A stretch of 61,664 nt of DNA from Bordetella hinzii LMG 13501 (GCF_001548475.1 NZ_LRUJ01000031.1:1-61664), one strand, 5' to 3'. Counted from the stretch's first letter, positions 18,239 through 27,281 are shown. A program made the numbers and translations. The notes: generated by a model from the letters alone, not told the origin.

Positions 18239-18988
18239 TCAGTGTCCCAACAGCCTGAGCTCGGTGCGGATCGGCCACGATTGCCACAGCCAGGCAATCT
18301 CGGAGACGGCCAGCAAGGCCGCCGCAGCCAGGATGAACAATAGGGACCAGCGACTGAACGTCACCAGGCGGCGCGGCGAAAAATGCGCGAGCAGATTCGC
18401 ATAGGCCCTGGGTGCGACGACCCGTCCCAAGCTGTCGAGATCCGGCCTGCGCTGGAACACGAACTCGAAAAGCTCGGCGCGATACTCCCGCAACCTGGCC
18501 TCGGATTGCGTGCCACGGTACTTGCCCTCGTAGCCCATGGCGAGCGCGTACAGGAACAAACGCGCCAATCCGCGCCGCGATGGCTCGCGATCGCGCAGTA
18601 TCTGCTCGATCTGCTCGAATATCCGGTCGCCGGCGATATTGCTGCGAAACAGCGCCGACTCCAGCAGATACTCGGTCCAGCAAGCCTGGCCCGGCCACAC
18701 GGTATGCAGCAGCAGTTCATCAGCCAGCGCGGCCTTCAGGTAGCGCGCATCCGCCAGGTTCTCGATGTCAAAGCGCGTGCTCCCGCGCCGGGCCTCCAGC
18801 GTCTGGACCTCCAGCGCATCCAGCAGGCGAGCGCTCAGACGCCGGGCTGCCTCGCAGGGATCCTCCTGGGTTTCGGCGCGCATGCCATGCAGCAGCATTT
18901 CCACATAGTTCACGAACTGGCCGAGCATGACATCGTCCGTGGACGGTCCCAGGTCGTCGTGCGCGGCGGGCAAGGATTCAGCAATCAT
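18239..18988 (-). CDS. tssL: T6SS membrane-complex protein TssL (DotU-like, short form)
   Basis: A 249-residue DotU/IcmH-type protein. The helical cytoplasmic domain (residues 20-190, with YLKAALADELLLHTVWPG, LFLYALAMGYEGKYRG) is followed by one C-terminal membrane helix (SLLFILAAAALLAVSEIAWLW). There is no OmpA/peptidoglycan-binding extension, so anchoring to the wall must come from elsewhere. Its start overlaps the tssK stop by four bases and its stop lies 14 bases before tssM, consistent with a co-translated tssK-tssL-tssM block. Confidence 0.92.
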   Translation of the reverse strand: MIAESLPAAHDDLGPSTDDVMLGQFVNYVEMLLHGMRAETQEDPCEAARRLSARLLDALEVQTLEARRGSTRFDIENLADARYLKAALADELLLHTVWPGQACWTEYLLESALFRSNIAGDRIFEQIEQILRDREPSRRGLARLFLYALAMGYEGKYRGTQSEARLREYRAELFEFVFQRRPDLDSLGRVVAPRAYANLLAHFSPRRLVTFSRWSLLFILAAAALLAVSEIAWLWQSWPIRTELRLLGH

Positions 18989-20274
18989 GATTCTCCCTTC
19001 ACGAACAAAACGATCTCGTGCGGACGGCTGGCGGATTCGCCTTCATTGGGATTGGCGATCTTGAGCAGATCGCCCGCCTTGAAAGTCGAGGCGTCGATCT
19101 CGAACAGGCTATAGCCGCCGCCCAGACCGCCCTCGGCTACGGCGCGTCGCTCGGCGCCCAGCACCCTGCGCCCGCGCAGTGACGCGAACTCGGCTTCCGT
19201 GCCGATGATGGCGCCCGCGATCCAGCTGCGCGCATCTCGTTCCGAAGGCCCGCTGACGCCGATAATCAGCCTCCCTTCGAGAAACCCGGATTCCATGCCG
19301 AGCACGAAGGCCCCATCGACCAGCAGGAACTTGCTCAAGCGATAGCTCTCGTTGACCTCGACGGCCATCTCGCGGAGAAATCCCAGCAGCGACTCCAGGG
19401 CCTGCTGCGGCCGCTCCTGGGAATAATCCGGCGGCATAGGTGCCACCTGGCCGGGACGCAGCAACGCCATGGCACCGGACAGCCGGACCAGCGCCAGGTA
19501 GAGATCCCAGGGATGGACCCGGGGCCCGCGCATCAACGCCTCGGCCTCGGGCAAGCTGGTCATCAGCGCCGCTAGCCGGGCCCGCAGTTCAAGTTGCGCC
19601 AGGCGGCCCTCGAGGTCAGAGACCGGCAGTACCACCTGCCTGGCCAGATAGACCGCCTTGGCACGCATCAACGCCAACAGCTGCATGGCCTGGTTCCACA
19701 GGCCGCTATCGCGCGGAAGGCACAACAGCGGTCCCAACCGATTGCCGCGCTTGACGGTGCTGCCCTCCTGGATAAAGTCGCCCAACAGCAGGCTGATGCG
19801 CTCCGGGCCGGGATAATCGCCGGCCGCCAACTGCAAAGCGGGCAAGGACTGCGGGATCTCCACGGCCGGCGCATCGGACACCATGTCCTCCACCAGCCGG
19901 ACACCGGCCGCCACGAAACGTCCGGCGCCCACGGCCAGTGTCAGGTAGACGTCCAGGCCACCGTCCTGCAGCGCATCCTGGAACGGCAGGAGGTCGAGCT
20001 CCAGGGCGGCCGCGCCGGTTCGCTGCGCCTCGTAGCTGACCAGGGTGCCATCGGGCAGGATGGCATCCAGCGCCAGTACGCGCAGCCGTCCGGCCGGCAG
20101 CAGATGCTCGTCCAGCACCAGGCGCCCCAGGCCCCAGGCCACGGGCCTGGCCGCCAGGACCTGCGCGGCGACCAGGCTGTCCATCCTGGCGCAGAGCTGC
20201 TGCAAGTGCTGCGGCACCAGCAACATACCCTCGTGCCAGGCAATCCGCTCCACGGGCGGGCTATCGAATCCCAT
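18985..20274 (-). CDS. tssK: T6SS baseplate protein TssK
   Basis: A 429-residue protein opening with PPVERIAWHEGMLLVPQHLQ, the hallmark N-terminus of TssK, which links the baseplate to the membrane complex. Length is normal for the family and no domain is missing. It follows tssJ by 36 bases and overlaps tssL by four. Confidence 0.95.
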   Translation of the reverse strand: MGFDSPPVERIAWHEGMLLVPQHLQQLCARMDSLVAAQVLAARPVAWGLGRLVLDEHLLPAGRLRVLALDAILPDGTLVSYEAQRTGAAALELDLLPFQDALQDGGLDVYLTLAVGAGRFVAAGVRLVEDMVSDAPAVEIPQSLPALQLAAGDYPGPERISLLLGDFIQEGSTVKRGNRLGPLLCLPRDSGLWNQAMQLLALMRAKAVYLARQVVLPVSDLEGRLAQLELRARLAALMTSLPEAEALMRGPRVHPWDLYLALVRLSGAMALLRPGQVAPMPPDYSQERPQQALESLLGFLREMAVEVNESYRLSKFLLVDGAFVLGMESGFLEGRLIIGVSGPSERDARSWIAGAIIGTEAEFASLRGRRVLGAERRAVAEGGLGGGYSLFEIDASTFKAGDLLKIANPNEGESASRPHEIVLFVKGES

Positions 20275-20310
20275 TGATGATGCTCCGGATGATACGGACG
20301 ATGAACAGCC

Positions 20311-20769
20311 TCAGCGCGGCGGCAACACGCTGGCCTGCTGGCTGTCGAAATACAGACGCAGACGGCCGTCGCGCTGCACGATACGCAAGCGATGCGGGCC
20401 TTGGCGCCAATAATGCGCAAACAGATAAACGGCCACCGCGCGCCCCGAAGGCAGCGCCGCGGCCGACACCTCGACCTGCTGCCCTGGAACGATTTCCCAG
20501 CCCGCCACCTTGAGCTCGGACCCATACGCAGCCATCAGCTCGGCGCGCTTGTCGAACCACTGGACCGCGCTCATCGAGGCCAGCTGGCGAGCTAGGATGG
20601 GCTCCTGCACGAGCAGCAGGTCCACGGCCAGTGCGCTGTTGTCGTTCATGTCGGCCGATGCCGTCAGCACCGCGCCCTGCCAGCGGACGCGCTCGCCGGG
20701 AACACCCACGCAAGCTGCGGCCAGACCCGACAAGGCGATCGCAACGAGCAGTAAACGCAACTTCCTCAT
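20311..20769 (-). CDS. tssJ: T6SS outer-membrane lipoprotein TssJ (divergent)
   Basis: A 152-residue lipoprotein with a signal peptide and lipobox ending LSGLAAAC (Cys20). The mature part contains VQWFDKRAELMAAYGSELKV and WEIVPGQQVEVSAA, which line up in order with the TssJ/SciN pattern, and the position before tssK, tssL and tssM supports that identity. TssJ anchors TssM at the outer membrane. Sequence agreement is weak, so identity rests partly on context. The ATG at 20769 overlaps the stop of the preceding symporter gene; the tracked frame extends upstream as its shadow. Confidence 0.75.
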   Translation of the reverse strand: MRKLRLLLVAIALSGLAAACVGVPGERVRWQGAVLTASADMNDNSALAVDLLLVQEPILARQLASMSAVQWFDKRAELMAAYGSELKVAGWEIVPGQQVEVSAAALPSGRAVAVYLFAHYWRQGPHRLRIVQRDGRLRLYFDSQQASVLPPR

Positions 20770-22103
20770 CCCTGCCCTCCGAGACCCAACCCCAGAAGAA
20801 AAACCAAGCCGCCACAAAGCAGCACGCCCACCGCGACCACCCCCAACTGCACGGCCGACAGCCGCAGCACCCATGGGCCGCCCCCGGCCTCCTGTTCCAC
20901 CGCCTCGAAGGTCTCGCACATCCAGGCCACGAGCGCGCACACGCCGATCAGGTTCAGCAGATTGCGTATCCCATCGCACAGCGGGTCCAACGTCAGCGCC
21001 ACGATCAAAGCCATCTCGATGGGCAGCCCGAGGTAGAACACCGCCAGGCGGAACTGCCAGGGTGCGAAGTTTCCCTGAGTGTCTGCCGACATCAGGGCCG
21101 ACAGCGCGAATACGCCCACCACCCCGACGATCTGCCAGGCCGATAGAGATAGGCCATACAGGGCGACGACAAAGATGCTCACCATGGCCAGATAGACCGC
21201 CATGCCAGGCCGCAGGCCAATGGCGCCCAGCGGCAAGGTCAACTCGGTGATACCGCGCTGGCAACCCAGCTTGGCGCTCATGGCCTCGATCGCCAAGGAC
21301 ACCGATGCAATGGGATTGCCCGTCACCAATGCCACCACGGCCGGCTCCTTGAGGGCTGCCAGCACGCGCAACAGGGGCTGGCGGGTTCTCCAGGCGATGA
21401 ATTGCAGCGCCACCAGGATCAATAGGGCCGCCACCGCCGTGAAGGCGGCCAGCAAACCGCCCAGTGCGCGTATCCCGGCGCTGCCCACCAGCGGCGCCAA
21501 GGACATTGCCACGCCGAAGACCACCAGCGGCAGCAAGAGGTTCAGCGCATCAATCACGCGCGACAGGGCGCGATACGTGGCTTCGACGACGGTATCGAAA
21601 GTGTGCGTCGATTCGCGCTCCAGCCTGGCCACCGCCAGCCCGACCAGCAACATGGCCAGCATTCCTGGCAGCAACAGGCCGTCGGCCAGGGCACCGTAGA
21701 CACTGGCGGGCAGGCGAGGCCCGTCCGGGTCGGCGGGTAGGCGCATGGCATCAAGCAGGCTGCCAAGCCCGGCTTGTTGCTCCGGCGTGAGCATCTGCGC
21801 CGGGAACAGCAGAAAAGCCAGCACCAGCCCCGCCAGGGACGCCAGCAGCATCATGCAAAAAGCATAGGCCAACAGGCGCCCGAGCCGCCTGGCGGGCGCG
21901 GCGAACTGGCTCCACTGCCGCAGCGAGAACAGGATGACCATCAGCACCAGCGGCATCGCCGTTGCGTGGACCAGGGAGAAATAGGCATCGCGCACATAGG
22001 CCAGGAACAGAAAGGCTCGAGGTGTCCATGCACCTGCCATCCAGCCCAGGACAGCCGCGATCAGCAACGACGGCCAGCCCAGCATCCACCGGCGGCTGCG
22101 CAT
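20766..22103 (-). CDS. Divergent DAACS-family symporter homologue (second of two)
   Basis: A 445-residue membrane protein related to dicarboxylate/amino-acid:cation symporters (GltP/DctA family). The HP1 region reads VTGNPIASVS (about 260-269) and the last core helix keeps Asp373, Asp377 and Arg380 (LTLDPLCDGIRN). The sodium-site motif NMDG is replaced by LRPG (297-300), and the position of the last helix's Na-binding Asp is Val388. It has a Glu-rich short C-terminal tail. The start at 22103 has a ribosome site (GGGAG); ATGs at 22127 and 22154 are alternatives. Its stop overlaps the tssJ start (ATGA). Function within the T6SS operon is unknown. Confidence 0.8.
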   Translation of the reverse strand: MRSRRWMLGWPSLLIAAVLGWMAGAWTPRAFLFLAYVRDAYFSLVHATAMPLVLMVILFSLRQWSQFAAPARRLGRLLAYAFCMMLLASLAGLVLAFLLFPAQMLTPEQQAGLGSLLDAMRLPADPDGPRLPASVYGALADGLLLPGMLAMLLVGLAVARLERESTHTFDTVVEATYRALSRVIDALNLLLPLVVFGVAMSLAPLVGSAGIRALGGLLAAFTAVAALLILVALQFIAWRTRQPLLRVLAALKEPAVVALVTGNPIASVSLAIEAMSAKLGCQRGITELTLPLGAIGLRPGMAVYLAMVSIFVVALYGLSLSAWQIVGVVGVFALSALMSADTQGNFAPWQFRLAVFYLGLPIEMALIVALTLDPLCDGIRNLLNLIGVCALVAWMCETFEAVEQEAGGGPWVLRLSAVQLGVVAVGVLLCGGLVFLLGLGLGGQG

Positions 22104-22129
22104 GATGGCTCCCGGCCGGACCGGCATGG

Positions 22130-23410
22130 CTAGATGCGCAAGGGTCGTGGACATATGGCGGCGACGACGGCGGTGTTCCCGATCACCAGCAGCTGCGTGC
22201 GCAAGATGTCGCAAACGGGATCGATGGCCAGGAACAGGAGAAAGGCCGCCTCGAAAGGCAGACCCAGATAACTGCAGGCGATGCCGATCAGCGAGACCGT
22301 CAGGATGCCGGTGGAACCGGCCGACGCCAGTCCTGCCAGGATGGAGGCCGTGATCACCACCGCCAGATCGCCAAGGGACAGGGCGGTGCCGTAGAGCTGG
22401 GCAATGAATAGCGTGGCGCAGACGTAGTAGGCGGTAGGGCCCAGCCTCAGCAGGGAAATCGTCAGCGGCACCAGCAGCTCGACCATCAGCCTCGAATAGC
22501 CCAGACGTTCGGACAGTCCCTCGATCATGGCGGGCATGGCCGCGGCGCTGTTGCGGGTCGCCAGCGCCATGGAGAAAGGGTCGCGCAACGCCCGTAGCGT
22601 ACTAGCCAGGTCGACTCCTGAACGCCGCCAGATGATAATCACCGCCAGCACCAGCAGCAACACGCTCACCAGACCGAATACCGCCAGAAAGCGCAGCATC
22701 GCCAGCATGGGCTCCAGGCCCGACGCGGCGATCTGCGCGGCGCTCATGCAGAAGAGGATGATAGGCAACGGCAGGCTCAGGGCCTGGATGATCTTCTGGC
22801 AGGCGTGATACACCGTCTCCAGCACCATGCTCAGGCCGGCGGCGGTGCGCTCCGGCACGCACCCAACCGCCACGCCGAAAAGCAAGGCGAAAATCAGCGC
22901 CTTAAGCGAGTCGCCGGCGGCCAGCGCGGCGAAAATATTGGTCGGGATCAGGTCGCTCAGCAGGCTGGAAAGGCTAGGGCCCGAGGCCTCGACATCGGGA
23001 CCGTACATCATCACGTGCGTATCGCTGCTGGCGCCGCCATCGACATAGCTGCCCAGCGAGTGCAGCACCGCGCTGGGCAGCTCGCTGCCTGGCCGGGCGA
23101 GCACGGTAACGACGGTGCCCAACGCCGAGACCATGGCCAGCGCCACAACGAACAGCAACAGCAGGCGCAAGAACAGCAAGGGCGTGCTTCCGACACGGAA
23201 CAAGCGCTGCAGGCTGAAGATGACAGCCGAAATCATGAAAGGCAGGGTGGTCATCTTCAGCAGGTCGACATATACGTCGCCGACCACGGCCAGATGCTTG
23301 CCAAATACCGGAAAGGCCGTCCCCACGGCACTGCCGGCCAGCAGGCAGAAAATCATCACCGAGGGCCTGAGAGAGAAGGCCTGCACGGATTTGATGAAAC
23401 GGCTGTTCAT
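22130..23410 (-). CDS. Divergent DAACS-family symporter homologue (first of two)
   Basis: A 426-residue membrane protein of the dicarboxylate/amino-acid:cation symporter family. HP1 is recognisable (ATRNSAAAMP, about 284-293), HP2 reads ASAGSTG, and the last core helix keeps Asp397, Asp401 and Arg404 (AIDPVCDILRT), the residues that bind substrate amino and carboxyl groups in this family. The NMDG sodium motif is LRLG (321-324), and the equivalents of the Asn and Asp sodium ligands in the last helix are Leu408 and Asn412. It is a paralogue of the next gene. The ATG at 23410 lies 10 bases after the binding-protein stop. Confidence 0.82.
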   Translation of the reverse strand: MNSRFIKSVQAFSLRPSVMIFCLLAGSAVGTAFPVFGKHLAVVGDVYVDLLKMTTLPFMISAVIFSLQRLFRVGSTPLLFLRLLLLFVVALAMVSALGTVVTVLARPGSELPSAVLHSLGSYVDGGASSDTHVMMYGPDVEASGPSLSSLLSDLIPTNIFAALAAGDSLKALIFALLFGVAVGCVPERTAAGLSMVLETVYHACQKIIQALSLPLPIILFCMSAAQIAASGLEPMLAMLRFLAVFGLVSVLLLVLAVIIIWRRSGVDLASTLRALRDPFSMALATRNSAAAMPAMIEGLSERLGYSRLMVELLVPLTISLLRLGPTAYYVCATLFIAQLYGTALSLGDLAVVITASILAGLASAGSTGILTVSLIGIACSYLGLPFEAAFLLFLAIDPVCDILRTQLLVIGNTAVVAAICPRPLRI

Positions 23411-23420
23411 GCCAAGACGC

Positions 23421-24293
23421 CTATCGGGAGGCTTGGATGACGTCATTGATGTCGAGAGGCTCACCGCGCATTTCCAGATAGAGATTGACGTAGTTCAAGA
23501 GGGCCGGCGCATTCAGGTTGATGGCCACCGAAAACCGGTCGAAGACATCGTCCAGCGTGATCATGCGCAGGCGCAAGGCTTTGGCCGGTTCGGCGGCGAG
23601 TATCTTCTTGATCTCGTACTCGTCGCGATAGGCGGCTTCGATCTCCCCGGCCTCCAGGGCGTCGATGACCGCGTCCCAGGAGGCGTAGCGGCGCACCTCG
23701 GCATGAGGAAACTGCTTGGCGACATAGTTGGCATAGGAGGACTGCTCCCACACGCCTATCTTTCCCTTGTAGCCGCGCACGGCCTCGCCCACGGATTGCC
23801 TCTGCGTGCGCTTGGCGAAGGCAACGCGGTCGACCAGCAAGGCCTGGTTCAGGCTGAGATAGGGCTGGCTGAAAACGACAAACCCCGCGCGGCGCAACGT
23901 GCGGGAAAGCTTGCTGATCGCCAGGTCGGCCTTGCCTTCAGCCAGCACGTCGAGCACCTGGTCGAAGGTCCTGGCGCTGCGATCGACTTCCAGGCGCACG
24001 CCGAGCCCGGCCGCCAGCTCCCGGGCCAGGCCCACGTCCAGGCCGGCAAGCGTGCCGTTCTTCTCAAAGAAATAAGGCGGCTGGTCGACCCCCAGGATGG
24101 CCACGATCAGCGCGCCGCGGCGCTTGATGACGTCTATCTCCGGGGCCAGCAGGCTGCCGTCGACCTGCCGGATCAGGCCTGTCGGGCTGCGCCCGGGCGC
24201 GATGCCGGCGGCCGCGCCCGGCGTCTGCGCCATGGCGGCGCTCACCGGCATGAGCAGGGCCAGGAGCCAATTCGCCAGCCGCATCCGGCTCAT
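23421..24293 (-). CDS. Periplasmic solute-binding protein (type 3 family) within the T6SS operon
   Basis: A 290-residue protein with a signal peptide (LANWLLALLMPVSAAMAQ) and a family 3 amino-acid-type binding fold (PYFFEKNGTLAGLDVGLARE; ADLAISKLSRTLRR; KIGVWEQSSYANYVAK). No ATPase or ABC permease accompanies it; its neighbours are two secondary transporter homologues. The ATG at 24293 has a strong ribosome site (AGGAGG) and overlaps the stop of the small membrane peptide gene, tying it into the operon. It may bind an amino acid or dicarboxylate in the periplasm for the neighbouring carriers, or act as a sensor (inference). Confidence 0.85.
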   Translation of the reverse strand: MSRMRLANWLLALLMPVSAAMAQTPGAAAGIAPGRSPTGLIRQVDGSLLAPEIDVIKRRGALIVAILGVDQPPYFFEKNGTLAGLDVGLARELAAGLGVRLEVDRSARTFDQVLDVLAEGKADLAISKLSRTLRRAGFVVFSQPYLSLNQALLVDRVAFAKRTQRQSVGEAVRGYKGKIGVWEQSSYANYVAKQFPHAEVRRYASWDAVIDALEAGEIEAAYRDEYEIKKILAAEPAKALRLRMITLDDVFDRFSVAINLNAPALLNYVNLYLEMRGEPLDINDVIQASR

Positions 24294-24436
24294 TGGGCCT
24301 CCTTTGCCTGGGCGGGCGGCGCCGCATACCGGCTGCCGACCTGCAGGCCCAGCACGAACAGCAATATGGAGACCACCGCCAGGCACACCACCAGCAAGGT
24401 CAGCATGCGGCGCGTCAACGTGAAAACCATGCTCAT
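24290..24436 (-). CDS. Small single-helix membrane protein (48 residues)
   Basis: A short frame between the DUF4280 and binding-protein genes encodes 48 residues. It begins MSMVFTLTRRMLTLL, has one hydrophobic helix (residues 11-32) after two Arg, and ends in a polar Ala/Glu tail (APPAQAKEAQ). Its stop overlaps the binding-protein ATG (ATGA), and it starts 10 bases after the previous gene, so it fills the gap exactly. The Arg-then-helix layout predicts a cytoplasmic N-terminus and periplasmic tail. I recognise no family. It could be a small subunit or assembly factor of the neighbouring transport module. Confidence 0.65.
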   Translation of the reverse strand: MSMVFTLTRRMLTLLVVCLAVVSILLFVLGLQVGSRYAAPPAQAKEAQ

Positions 24437-24446
24437 GGACAAACGC

Positions 24447-24833
24447 TCAATCCAATAATGTTTGAAATTGCGAAGGCACCACGATGCGTATGGCGCCGCC
24501 CCAGCTACAGTTAAGCAAGGCCGTCTCGGGCAGGCTGGGCCGTCCCGACAGCAGCACGGCGAAGGCGCCGGGCATCCAGGGCGCGGGCGTCACGGGAATG
24601 CAGGGTGCCGGCGTCAACACGCCCAGGGCGGCCGCGGTCGCGGCGGCCACCGCGGGGTTGCCCGGGCAGGCGCACATGCCAAAGGGCGGGATATTCAGAC
24701 CGGGCACATGGTCCGTGATGGTCCCTGCCGGCATGCCGCCCACCAGGATCGAGGAGGGGCTGGCATTGAAGACCGATGGCGCAAGACCGAAAGAGCAAGC
24801 CAATGTCGCGCCCGTCGTGATCTGCCGTGTCAC
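24447..24833 (-). CDS. DUF4280 PAAR-like protein
   Basis: A 128-residue protein with the DUF4280 pattern: QITTGATLACSFGLAPS at the start, NIPPFGMCACPGNP in the middle, and CIPVTPAPWMPGAF followed by LPETALLNCSWGG. This family behaves as PAAR-like tip proteins that cap VgrG. There is no toxin extension. The start is a GTG at 24833 that overlaps the stop of the MORN-repeat gene (GTGA). Placement directly after vgrG and the MORN gene fits a spike-tip role. Confidence 0.85.
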   Translation of the reverse strand: MTRQITTGATLACSFGLAPSVFNASPSSILVGGMPAGTITDHVPGLNIPPFGMCACPGNPAVAAATAAALGVLTPAPCIPVTPAPWMPGAFAVLLSGRPSLPETALLNCSWGGAIRIVVPSQFQTLLD

Positions 24834-25426
24834 TTGCCCCCCCTTACCCAGCGCTCCAGACGCGAGGGCGGCTCCGCCGGGGGCGGGGCCGGCAGCGACG
24901 TCCAGGGCTGCTCCGCCCGGCCGTCGCGATAGATTCGCTCGGAGAGCAGCTGGCCATCGGGACCGTAGCGCCGCGCCACGCCATGCGGGCGGCCTGATAC
25001 ATAAGGCATGGACTCGATCAGGCCATCCGGACCGTAATGCCGCCATTCGCCCTGCGGCAGGCCGCGATGGAAAGCCCCCTCGCGCAGCAGCACACCCTCG
25101 TGAAACCATTGCCCCGGCCCCTCCAGGCGCCCGTTGACATAGACCGTGCGGCTGCTCAGCTGGCCACCGGCATCGAAGGTTTCGCAGACGCCGTGCAATT
25201 GCCCGGCCACATAATGGCGCAGTACCACCAGGCGTCCCTGCTCATACTGCCGGCACTCGCCGTCGAGCCGGCCATCGACGTACTGGGCTTCATAGAGGGG
25301 TTGGCCGTTTTCCGACAGGCGCAGCAGACCATGCAGGCGCCCGTTCGCCAGCATGGCTTCAACCTGCTCTTGCGGCGCAAGACCGTCGACCTCGCCATCC
25401 GCTTGCACCCGCTCCAACCATTGCAT
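24830..25426 (-). CDS. MORN-repeat (YwqK-like) protein next to vgrG
   Basis: A 198-residue protein made mostly of MORN-like repeats of about 22 residues (DGRLDGECRQYEQGRLV, NGRLEGPGQWFHEGVL, SGRPHGVARRYGPDGQLL), at least six in number, from residue 45 to 175. YwqK-type proteins with these repeats are often annotated as antitoxins, and they also occur beside T6SS spike genes. It has no signal peptide and ends in a Pro/Arg-rich tail. The ATG at 25426 overlaps the vgrG stop (TGATG). It could be an adaptor that loads the DUF4280 tip, or an immunity-like protein; sequence alone does not decide. Confidence 0.78.
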   Translation of the reverse strand: MQWLERVQADGEVDGLAPQEQVEAMLANGRLHGLLRLSENGQPLYEAQYVDGRLDGECRQYEQGRLVVLRHYVAGQLHGVCETFDAGGQLSSRTVYVNGRLEGPGQWFHEGVLLREGAFHRGLPQGEWRHYGPDGLIESMPYVSGRPHGVARRYGPDGQLLSERIYRDGRAEQPWTSLPAPPPAEPPSRLERWVRGGK

Positions 25427-27281
25427 CAGTTCACCTTCACCAGACCACCCTTGACCCGCAACAGCCCGCCACCATCCAGGGTCTGTGTGGCCGTCGCGCT
25501 TTGTTCGATCGATAAGCCCTTGACGCTCACCGTGGCGGCGGACTCCAGGCTGTAACCTCCCATTGTCTTTATGGTGAGCCCGCCGCGCACATCTATCGTC
25601 AAGTTCCCGGACACAGTGAGCACGCAATCCCCGGAGACGTCGCGCCGGAACCGGGCGGCGTTCACATGGGCCTCATCGCCGCTGACCCGCACTTCGCGGC
25701 TGCCCTGGACCTCATGCCGCTCATTGCCTTCGGCCACGCGGACCAGGCGATCACCCTTCTCGATGCAATGGGTTTCGCCCTGTCCGGCGAGCGTGGACAG
25801 CAGCGCCTGGACTTCGACCTTCATGTCCTTCTGCGCCCGCAGATACAGCTCCTCTTCACCACTGCGGTCATCCATGCGCAATTCATTGCCGGCCTGGCCC
25901 TGGCGCGTCGAGCGGGAACGCAGCAGCGTCTGCGCCTGCTGCGCCGGCAGATCCAGCGGCAAGCCCTGCTTGAGGTTGTAGACGGTGCCTACGACCATGG
26001 GCCGGTCCGGGTCGCCATCGACGTAGGCTACGACCACCTCTTGGCCCACGCGCGGCAGGAACCACGCGCCCCAACCCTGGCCGGCCAGCGGCTGGGATAC
26101 CCGCATCCAGCAAGACGCCTGCTCGTTCGCGCCAGGTCCATCATCCCAATGGAACTTGACCTTGACTCGGCCATGGTCATCGGTCCAGATCTCCTCGCCC
26201 GCCGGCCCGGCCACCACGGCGGTATGCACGCCTGACACCTTGGGCCAGGGCGTCGATGGCAAGGGACGGAAAGCCAGCGACTCCGGGAAGGCCTCGATAC
26301 GATTGCCATACGCGCCCTGATGCAGATCGTGCTCGACCACTTTCACGACATAAGACTGATCATGACGGGCGTCCGGATGCCCCTGCAACCGGAACCTCAC
26401 GCCTGCCCGCAGGTGTTCGCATTCGCTTTCGGCCGACACGGCCACGCTTTGCACGCGCAGGGCCGCAGCCAGGATGTCCGCCCTGCGCTTGCCGTCCGCA
26501 GGTTTCTGGTATTTCCCGGGGTAGCGATAGAAACGCCGCCCCGGCCCACCGCCCGTGTGCAGGCCGTTTGCATTCAGATCATCATGGTCGGCCAGCACGG
26601 GCGCGGGCGCTTCGATGTGCCACGCGGCCTCGAAACGCGAAAATGCCGCCCGTCCGGGATCCTGGCGGGCATACGTCAGTACCGGTGCCTGCTCACAATC
26701 CGGGTGCGCCGACGGCGCATCGGCCAGGACGAGCAAATGGCCTCGTTCCGAGAATTCGAAGAAGTAGAAGATCCCTTCTTCTTCCATGAGGCGGGAGACG
26801 AAATCGAAGCCGCTCTCGTCAAACTGCACGCAGTACTCGCGCACCGGATAGTCTCCCGCCGCCAAACGGCTCGACACCACGACACCTTGCTCGCGCAACA
26901 GAGCCAGCACGATGTCGGGCGCGCTCATGTCCTGGAAGATGCGCCGATCGCGTCCGGACGCCATGGCGCACATGCCCGGCTGCAGGCGCGCCTCATACCA
27001 GGCGTTGCGCGCATCGGCGCCCTGGCAGGAAAAAAAAGTCACCACGCCATGGAAGAATCGCGGCGCGCCACCCCGGCGCTGCACCCGCAGCGTCATGGCG
27101 CTGCCTATCATGGCGGCGGGGTCGACATCCCGCCGCGCCGAACGCAGGCACAACCGGAAATCAAACAGTTCAGACAAGGCCTCGCGGCCTCGCATGGACT
27201 CCAACAGCAGGACATCCCGACCCAGGGCGGAGTCCACCTTGCCCAGCCAGCCGTCCTGGCGGTCAGCATGCCGAGCCGTGT

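Noticed and set aside
18225-18698. Upstream extension of tssM to 18698
   Set aside because: It would run through most of tssL in another frame and adds Arg/Gly-rich sequence unlike any TssM N-terminus; the ATG at 18224 begins with a normal membrane helix.
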